From: Candidatus Adiutrix sp.
Lineage (GTDB): Bacteria > Desulfobacterota > Desulfarculia > Adiutricales > Adiutricaceae
DNA: 58,033 nucleotides
Reading direction: 5' to 3'
NCBI GenBank assembly: GCA_031261565.1
Contig: JAISJK010000083.1
Span: 1 to 58,033, forward strand
Numbering within the stretch: position 1 is the first letter of the stretch; the number at the start of each line of letters is the position of its first letter. This document shows positions 52,220-58,033 of this stretch, piece after piece. The notes below the pieces were generated by a model that was not told the origin of the DNA, did no database searches, and saw nothing but the letters and a program-made list of their open reading frames with translations. The translations under genes and the position numbers were made by a program.

Positions 52220-53943
52220 GCGAGCAAATTTACGGCATAGACCTGGGAACCACCAATTCCTGCCTATCTGTGCTGTCGGGCGGCCAACCCAGGGTTCTGC
52301 CCATAGACGGCAACGGCCTAGTGCCCTCCGTGGTTAGCCTGGACGGGGCGGAACTGCTGGTCGGACGCCGGGCCTGGAACCGGGCCGCCGCTTTTCCGGA
52401 ACAAACCATCAAGTCGGTCAAACGCCTGATGGGCAGCAATGAAAAATTGCGTCTCGGTGAAAAGACCTACCAGCCTGAAGACGTGTCGGCCATGATTCTG
52501 GGTTATTTGCGCGATGAAGCTGAACGGCTGGAGGGCCTGAAGGTCAGGCGGGTGGTCATCACCGTGCCGGCCTATTTCAGCGATGCCCAAAGGCGGGCCA
52601 CCATCGAGGCTGGGCAGAAGGCCGGGCTGACCGTGGAGCGCATCATCAATGAGCCCACGGCCGCCGCCCTGTTTTACGACCAGCTCCGGGTGAGCGGTCA
52701 GGACAGTCAGGATGGAGAAGGCCGCTGGAAATATGCCCTGGTCTATGATCTGGGCGGCGGCACTTTTGACGTCTCTATTTTACGTCTCAGCGAAATAATA
52801 GAAGTCCTGGCCAGCACCGGCGACACCCATCTCGGCGGGGACGACTTCGATGCCCGCCTGACCAGTCGCCTCTTGGAGACCATCCGCGAGGGCGGAGGGC
52901 CTGATCTTTCCCAATACCGGCCGGCTGTGGCCCGGCTGACCGCCGAGGCGGAAAAAGCCAAGATAATATTGTCGCAAAAGGGCACGGTTCACATTGCTGA
53001 GGCCCACATACCCACGCCGGACGGCCGCCCAGTGACCGTGGAAACAGACATATCCCGGGGCGAATTTGAAGAGATGACCGCCTATCTCCTGGAGAGAACC
53101 ACCGATTTCGTGGGAAAAGCCCTTGATGAAGCCGGGATCCGCGCCTCGGACATCGACCGGGTGCTGCTGGTCGGCGGCATGACCCGCATGCCGGCGGTGG
53201 GCCAGAGGCTGAACGCCATTTTCGGCCAGGCCCAAAGGCCGGTGGTGGATCCTGATCTCAGCGTGGTCAGAGGCGCAGCCATTCAGGGGGCTATCATCAC
53301 CGGTGAAAATATTGAGCAAATTCTTCTGGATGTGACCGCGCATACCCTGGGACTGTCCGCCTTAAATGCGCGCACCGGCAACCTGGATTGCGTCCCCATC
53401 ATCCCCCGCAACACACCCATCCCGGCCGTCCGCTCCCGCCTCTTCGCCACCACGATGGAAAACCAGAAAAAGGTGGAGCTGAAAGTCTATCAGGGCGAGG
53501 CGATTGATCCAGACCAAAATGTTTTGATCGGCGCATCTTTTCTGGAGCTGGCCCGGGCCGAGGCCCACTGCCCGATAGAGGTGGAATATTCCTACGACCT
53601 CAACGGCATGGTGCACATGGTGGCCGAGCAGAAGGGCTACAGCCGCCGGACTGAGGTTCGTTTCGACAGCCGCAACCCCCAGGGGGATGACTTTCAGTCG
53701 CTAGACTTTCTGGATGATGATGATAACGATGATGGTCTTGAGCCAGCCTCCCCCAGCCGGGCCGGCGAAGGAATCAATTTCATCACCCGGCGGGCGCGCA
53801 CCCTGTTGGAAAAAATATCAAAGGAGGAAAATCAGGCGGTGCTGGCCAGCCTGCTGGAAAGATACGAACAGGCCCTGGCCAACGACTCGGCTGACCTTGA
53901 CGACCTTGAGGACGAGCTCTTGTCACTGATGGATGAAATTTAA
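52216..53943 (+). CDS. Hsp70-family chaperone, short DnaK/HscC-like form
   Basis: A 575-residue Hsp70, against about 640 for DnaK. IYGIDLGTTNSCLSVLSGG, RRVVITVPAYFSDAQRRATI, ALVYDLGGGTFDVSIL and VLLVGGMTRMPAVGQRL are the nucleotide-binding signatures; QILLDVTAHTLGLSAL is the interdomain linker region. The substrate domain and lid are shortened and end in an acidic tail (DSADLDDLEDELLSLMDEI). It is too divergent to be the housekeeping DnaK and has dedicated partner genes. I chose ATG 52216 (ATGA overlap); ATG 52198 adds six residues. Function: client-specific folding, assembly or control, client unknown. Confidence 0.88.
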   Translation: MSEQIYGIDLGTTNSCLSVLSGGQPRVLPIDGNGLVPSVVSLDGAELLVGRRAWNRAAAFPEQTIKSVKRLMGSNEKLRLGEKTYQPEDVSAMILGYLRDEAERLEGLKVRRVVITVPAYFSDAQRRATIEAGQKAGLTVERIINEPTAAALFYDQLRVSGQDSQDGEGRWKYALVYDLGGGTFDVSILRLSEIIEVLASTGDTHLGGDDFDARLTSRLLETIREGGGPDLSQYRPAVARLTAEAEKAKIILSQKGTVHIAEAHIPTPDGRPVTVETDISRGEFEEMTAYLLERTTDFVGKALDEAGIRASDIDRVLLVGGMTRMPAVGQRLNAIFGQAQRPVVDPDLSVVRGAAIQGAIITGENIEQILLDVTAHTLGLSALNARTGNLDCVPIIPRNTPIPAVRSRLFATTMENQKKVELKVYQGEAIDPDQNVLIGASFLELARAEAHCPIEVEYSYDLNGMVHMVAEQKGYSRRTEVRFDSRNPQGDDFQSLDFLDDDDNDDGLEPASPSRAGEGINFITRRARTLLEKISKEENQAVLASLLERYEQALANDSADLDDLEDELLSLMDEI

Positions 53944-53951
53944 GGTGACGG

Positions 53952-56015
53952 ATGGCCAAAAAGAGCCGGAAGAATAAAAATAGCCCGCCGCGCAACCTCT
54001 CCCTCGGCGAGCGCTTGTCTGGACACTGGCGGGCAGGCAAGTGGGAATCCTTTGTGGCCCTCTACCTGAGGAACCGGGCCGCCTCGGACATCACCCAAGG
54101 TGCGCCCCTCTTCGCCGATGCGTTGCACAACTGCCTGACCAGGGCGCTGTTCATCAACCGTGATTTCGAGACCGTCCAGGAATTCGCCGGCCTGATGCTG
54201 GCTGAAGATGGCTCCGGATCGGAGTGGGAGGCCCGGCGCGATTGCGCGCGGGTGGCCCTGGATTTCACCTCCATGCGCAACGGTGCCCGGATAGAGCCAT
54301 CCCCTCTCCTGGTCGAGACGGGGCTGGAAGAGCCCTACCGGACTCTGCGGGCCAGGTTGGTCAGTTTCGCCAAGGGCACCAACGCCGTGAAGAGAAAACG
54401 CGGACAGGACTTAAGCCCCCAGGCCGAACTCCTGAAAAAGCTATCCGCCCAGTTCAAGGCGCTGCCCAGGGCCAAGACTCTTACCCCCTACACCACTTTT
54501 TTGAAAATCGCTGAAACTCTTGCCCAACAGACAGCCGGGACGCCGGCCGCCAGGACGTTTCAGACCCTGAGATCCATAGCCGATCTTTTGCGCGATCTGG
54601 AAAAGCGGGGCAAAGCAGGCGGCCTCCTGCGGGAGCCAGGCGAACTGCTTAAACACCCGGCCTTCCTGGATCTGCCCCAGAGCCGGCCCCACCCGGCCAT
54701 CCTGGGTCTGTGGGCTTATTTCTGCAACCGGGGCGGCACCAAGTTTGGCCGGAACTGGGTGGTAGCCGCCCGCGTCCTGCAATTAAAATTCGCGCCGGAA
54801 TTGGCCCCGCAACTGGCCGCGCCTTTTAATGGTCTGACCTCTACCGGTCACGGCGCGAAACAACCGAGCTTGATTATGACTGTCTGCGGCAACGGCGAGG
54901 AAAACTGGTCGGATCACGAGCGCTACATCCTGGCCAACCTCGGCCTGAACAGCCTGGCCCACCAGGATGATTCGCTGTTCAAAAGCTCAACGGTTCCTCA
55001 ATGGCGGAAATGGTTCACGACCATAACCGAGGTGGGGCGTCAGTGGCGGCCGGAATCGCCCTGGTCAAAGCTGGCCCAGGAATGTTTTGAAAAAATAGTT
55101 TCCAGTGGTTCGGGCGAGGCCATTTTACAAAGTTTCAACCGGCTGGAGGTTCCCTTTGAAGGTCTGACGCCCCTTACTTTGGCCCGGTTAATCGCCAAAT
55201 ATCCGGATTGGGCCGGGCCTGTCCGCCAGGCCCTGAGTCACCGCCTGCCGCTGTCATTGAAAGCAGACGATACTGAGCAACTGGTGAAGGAGTTTGGAGA
55301 GAAGACGCCTAGCCCGGCGATCCTGGCGGGCCTGAGAGAACTCCTGGGGCCGGATAGTTATGCCCAGTTGTTGACCGCCTGGGTCGAGGCGGTGGTGGAG
55401 ACCTCCGCCATTGGCGTATATCGAGGCCATGGTTCCTCTGCTCTGACGTGGGACAATCTGACGGGGCGTTTACTGGAGATGATTGAAGAGGGGTTGCCTC
55501 AGGCCAGCCCCGTCAGGTGTTTCTGCCGCCTATGCCAGGGGGCGGGGCGCCGCCGCCTCAGCAATGAGGCGGGCCATATCTCAGCCCTGCTAGATGCTCT
55601 GGCCCAAACCCCCTCTGACCACCGAGGGTTCAGCGCCAACCTTTTCATGATGCTGACGGCCTGGCCACAGGCTGACCTGGCCTTGCTACTGAAACTGTTT
55701 ACTCTGGGCCTGCCCTTTTGGGGCCAAATTGATTTATGGTCGGAAGTGGCGGAGACCGTGAGCCAAGTCAAGGATGTGGAGAGGAGAAAAGCCATCGCCC
55801 GCAACATTGTGGCCACCCTGAAGTCTACCCCCAAAAAACAGCTGTCACCGGCCATGCGAGAGGCAATTAAATCGTTTGATATCCTGATGAAAGGCCAAAA
55901 ACTTTCTAAAAACATCGGCCTCAATCTGTTTGACGATCTGAGCGATCTAGGCGATCTGGACGATTTTTTTAAATATATCATGAAAAATATGAAAAAAAGA
56001 GCCCCAAAGAGGTAA
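53952..56015 (+). CDS. 687-residue protein of unknown function in the Hsp70 operon
   Basis: I recognise no domain. The start is a short very basic segment (MAKKSRKNKNSPPRN). The rest looks almost wholly helical with a repeated Leu/Ala/Arg pattern, suggesting a long alpha-solenoid; TPR-like or ARM-like repeats are possible, but I could not fix a repeat unit. There is one Cys-rich segment near residue 520 (VRCFCRLCQGAGRRR) that could bind a metal. The end is Lys/Met-rich (YIMKNMKKRAPKR). AAGGTG precedes ATG 53952, eight bp after the Hsp70 stop. Tight co-operonic position with the GrpE-like, J-like and Hsp70 genes suggests it is a client or adaptor of that chaperone. Confidence 0.75.
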   Translation: MAKKSRKNKNSPPRNLSLGERLSGHWRAGKWESFVALYLRNRAASDITQGAPLFADALHNCLTRALFINRDFETVQEFAGLMLAEDGSGSEWEARRDCARVALDFTSMRNGARIEPSPLLVETGLEEPYRTLRARLVSFAKGTNAVKRKRGQDLSPQAELLKKLSAQFKALPRAKTLTPYTTFLKIAETLAQQTAGTPAARTFQTLRSIADLLRDLEKRGKAGGLLREPGELLKHPAFLDLPQSRPHPAILGLWAYFCNRGGTKFGRNWVVAARVLQLKFAPELAPQLAAPFNGLTSTGHGAKQPSLIMTVCGNGEENWSDHERYILANLGLNSLAHQDDSLFKSSTVPQWRKWFTTITEVGRQWRPESPWSKLAQECFEKIVSSGSGEAILQSFNRLEVPFEGLTPLTLARLIAKYPDWAGPVRQALSHRLPLSLKADDTEQLVKEFGEKTPSPAILAGLRELLGPDSYAQLLTAWVEAVVETSAIGVYRGHGSSALTWDNLTGRLLEMIEEGLPQASPVRCFCRLCQGAGRRRLSNEAGHISALLDALAQTPSDHRGFSANLFMMLTAWPQADLALLLKLFTLGLPFWGQIDLWSEVAETVSQVKDVERRKAIARNIVATLKSTPKKQLSPAMREAIKSFDILMKGQKLSKNIGLNLFDDLSDLGDLDDFFKYIMKNMKKRAPKR

Positions 56016-56030
56016 CCCCCCCCTTAAACC

Positions 56031-57365
56031 TCAGGCCCGCACCACATTGGGCGCGTCAGGGAAAACGCCCCGGGTGTCTATAATCAGGCGGGCGTGGGCG
56101 GCGATGAGGGATCGGTCAAAAGCGGCGTGAGCGGTGAGCATCAGCACAGCGTCAAACCGGGCCAGCGTTTCCCGGGTCAAGGGGGTGCTTTGGAGGTCAA
56201 AATGGCCCCGGCGCAGGTTGGGGAAGACCGGCACATGGGGGTCGCTGTAACTCAGGATCGCCCCCCGGCGGGCCAAAAGCTCCATCACCACCACCGAGGG
56301 CGACTCGCGCATATCATCCACATTCTTTTTATAGGCAATGCCCAAAATGAGCACTTTAGCCCCTTTGAGGGGCCGGCCTTTTTCATTGAGGGCGTGGATG
56401 AGCTTGTCCACCACCCACTGGGGCATGGCCTCATTGATCTCCCCGGCCAGTTCAATAAAGCGGGTGTGAACCCCATAACCCCGGGCTTTCCAGGTCAGAT
56501 AAAAGGGGTCAATGGGGATGCAGTGGCCGCCAATGCCCGGGCCGGGGTAAAAAGGGGTGAAACCAAAGGGCTTGGTGGCGGCAGCGTTGATGACCTCATA
56601 AATATCCAGACCCATGTTGTCGGCCACTATTTTCAGCTCATTGACCAGCCCGATGTTGACTGAGCGGTAGATATTTTCCAGTAGCTTGGTCAACTCGGCC
56701 GCCCGAGGCGAGCTGACCGGCACCATTTGGTGGATGACCTGACTGTAGAGAGCCAGCCCCACCCGCTGACAGGCCGGAGTTTGGCCGCCCAAAACTTTGG
56801 GAATATTGCGGGTGCCGAAGCTGGGGTTGGCTGGGTCTTCCCGCTCGGGCGAATAGACCAGAAAAAAATCCCGGCCGATGGTCAGCCCGCGCGCCTCAAT
56901 GGGCGGACGCAAGACCTCGTCGGTGGTGCCGGGATAAGTGGTGCTCTCCAGCGACAGCATCTGTCCAGCCCGCAGGTGAGGTAGCAGGCTTTCCAGCGTC
57001 CCGGTGACAAAGGACAAATCCGGCTCACGGTAGGCGGTCAGGGGCGTGGGGACGCAGATGATGATGGCCTCAGCGGCGGAAGCCCGGGCAAAGTCGGCCG
57101 TCACTTCCATCAGGCCGCCGTCAGCCATTGATTTGATGCGGCCACCGTCAATATGGGCGATATAGCTCTGCCCGGCCCGGAGACGGTCAATCTTGCTCCG
57201 GTCAACATCCAGCCCCAGCACTTTAAAGCCGGCCTCGGCAAAGGCCAAGATTAGGGGCAGGCCCACATAGCCCAGACCGACTATACCCACCACCGCTGAT
57301 TTAGCGGCCACTTTCCGCCTAAATTGCTCTTCGTGGGATAGGCCGGGGGGGGCTGGAGCGGGCAT
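56031..57365 (-). CDS. UDP-N-acetyl-sugar 6-dehydrogenase (WbpA/TviB-type nucleotide sugar dehydrogenase)
   Basis: NAD-dependent oxidation of a UDP-sugar to the uronate, usually for O-antigen or capsule. 444 residues. [12 protein letters not shown] (Rossmann motif, 28-39), [12 protein letters not shown] and [10 protein letters not shown] (substrate-site Glu), [12 protein letters not shown] with catalytic Cys282, and [18 protein letters not shown] near 340. YSPEREDP and STTYPGTT place it with UDP-GlcNAc/UDP-HexNAc 6-dehydrogenases rather than UDP-glucose dehydrogenase. AGAGGAG lies before the ATG. It follows the gltD gene by 13 bp on the same strand, an odd pairing. No other sugar gene is nearby. 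Confidence 0.9.
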   Translation of the reverse strand: MPAPAPPGLSHEEQFRRKVAAKSAVVGIVGLGYVGLPLILAFAEAGFKVLGLDVDRSKIDRLRAGQSYIAHIDGGRIKSMADGGLMEVTADFARASAAEAIIICVPTPLTAYREPDLSFVTGTLESLLPHLRAGQMLSLESTTYPGTTDEVLRPPIEARGLTIGRDFFLVYSPEREDPANPSFGTRNIPKVLGGQTPACQRVGLALYSQVIHQMVPVSSPRAAELTKLLENIYRSVNIGLVNELKIVADNMGLDIYEVINAAATKPFGFTPFYPGPGIGGHCIPIDPFYLTWKARGYGVHTRFIELAGEINEAMPQWVVDKLIHALNEKGRPLKGAKVLILGIAYKKNVDDMRESPSVVVMELLARRGAILSYSDPHVPVFPNLRRGHFDLQSTPLTRETLARFDAVLMLTAHAAFDRSLIAAHARLIIDTRGVFPDAPNVVRA

Positions 57366-57378
57366 AGTTGTCTCCTCT

Positions 57379-58033
57379 TTAAATCTTGTCAGCCAAATCA
57401 GACAGGACGGTCTGGGCCACGCTCAGGCCGTCGGCCATGGCCCGCACCACCAGAGATGGCCCCAGGGCCGCGTCGCCGCAGGTGTAGACCCGCGGGGCCA
57501 GACGCCCGGCCGCATCCCGGGGCAGGCAGCCTCGCTGATCCGGGCTCAAGTCGAGGTCGCTGATCAGAGAGCCGCTCTCCACCCCGGTGAAACCCAGGGC
57601 CAGCAGCACCAGATCAGCCGGCTGGTTAAAATCAGAGCCGGCGACTGGCTCGGGGCGGATCAGGCGGCCGTTTTCCTCCAGCCACTTAACTTTTTGGCAA
57701 TGGATCTGCCCCACCCGGGTCAGGTCGCCGGTGGCCGGCACAAAGCCGACAGTGGAGACCGCCCAGAGCCGGTCAACGCCTTCCTCGTGGCTGCTGGTGG
57801 TTTTCAGAACCCGGGGCCACTCCGGCCAGGGGTTGGTGCTGGCCCTGGTCTCCGGCGGCTTGGGCATGATCTCCAGCTGGGTCACTTCCCGGGCGCCCTG
57901 GCGCCGGGCCGTGCCCACGCAGTCAGAGCCGGTGTCGCCACCGCCGATGACCACCACCCGGGCCCCTTTGGCGTTGAAGGCCGGAGGCAGCTCAGTCAAT
58001 TCCCTGGCCAAAACCCGATTCTGGGCTGAAAGG
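57379..58033 (-). CDS. gltD: Glutamate synthase small subunit (GltD) or related FAD/NADPH oxidoreductase, C-terminal part
   Basis: The frame is open to the window edge, so the N-terminal half is outside. The visible part starts [20 protein letters not shown] and contains the NADPH-binding [20 protein letters not shown]. It continues with [20 protein letters not shown], a stretch seen in GltD proteins, and ends with [24 protein letters not shown], the usual FAD-side closing motif (normally AGDxRxGxSLVVWAI). In glutamate synthase the subunit passes NADPH electrons to GltB for glutamate formation. Since GltB is not in view, another flavin-dependent electron-transfer partner is possible. Confidence 0.88.
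   Translation of the reverse strand, partial: LSAQNRVLARELTELPPAFNAKGARVVVIGGGDTGSDCVGTARRQGAREVTQLEIMPKPPETRASTNPWPEWPRVLKTTSSHEEGVDRLWAVSTVGFVPATGDLTRVGQIHCQKVKWLEENGRLIRPEPVAGSDFNQPADLVLLALGFTGVESGSLISDLDLSPDQRGCLPRDAAGRLAPRVYTCGDAALGPSLVVRAMADGLSVAQTVLSDLADKI

Overview
The window is a GC-rich bacterial chromosome segment, probably from an anaerobic Gram-negative bacterium of the Desulfobacterota (deltaproteobacterial) type. That placement is inferred from several things: oxygen-sensitive enzymes (a glycyl radical enzyme and a nitrogenase-like complex), a MenA/UbiA-type quinone prenyltransferase, a PilY1/minor-pilin cluster, a GroEL with a Gly-Gly-Met tail, and N-terminal signal peptides rather than lipoboxes on the binding proteins. 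No 16S rRNA is present, so the taxonomy is tentative. I saw no insertion sequence, CRISPR array or phage.

Region 1 (1-13 kb) is the most unusual part. It starts with the end of a NitT/TauT-type ABC importer (permease end, ATPase). Next come a glycyl radical enzyme whose active-site residues fit isethionate sulfite-lyase (IslA) and its radical-SAM activase (IslB). A strong hairpin with a T-tract follows, and then a compact nitrogenase-like set: NifB-like, NifX-like, NifH-like, NifD-like and NifK-like genes. The set runs into a second complete NitT/TauT importer (permease, ATPase, binding protein). A molybdate-binding ModA homologue faces it. All P-cluster and Fe-protein cysteines and the cofactor cysteine are kept, but the residues equivalent to NifD His195 and His442 appear to be Tyr, and NifE/NifN are absent. 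I read this as an import-and-reduce system for a small, probably sulfur-containing, organic compound, next to a sulfonate C-S lyase. The substrate of the nitrogenase-like enzyme is not known from the sequence.

Region 2 (13-31 kb): a decayed formylglycine-enzyme-like fragment, a small secreted protein, a regulator joining a degenerate metallo-beta-lactamase fold to GAF and HD-GYP domains, a Pro/Thr-rich small secreted protein, a zinc-ribbon membrane protein, a type IV pilus tip operon (pilW-fimT-pilV-pilX-pilY1), an AT-rich intergenic segment with a 36-bp perfect palindrome, and a thioester-containing alpha-2-macroglobulin.

Region 3 (31-51 kb) is mostly housekeeping: cysS, uvrB, fbp, smpB, a NYN-domain protein, an orphan metal-type ABC permease, a J-domain protein, surE, a tripartite hybrid histidine kinase, priA, a menA-like gene, CIRCE-controlled groES-groEL, an amino acid permease behind a TSCPD protein and a small secreted protein, tRNA-Val(UAC), and hisD.

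Region 4 (51-58 kb): a tightly coupled four-gene chaperone operon (GrpE-like, HPD-less J-like, short Hsp70, and an unrecognised 687-residue protein) suggests a dedicated Hsp70 machine. It is followed by a UDP-sugar dehydrogenase and the 3' end of gltD on the opposite strand.
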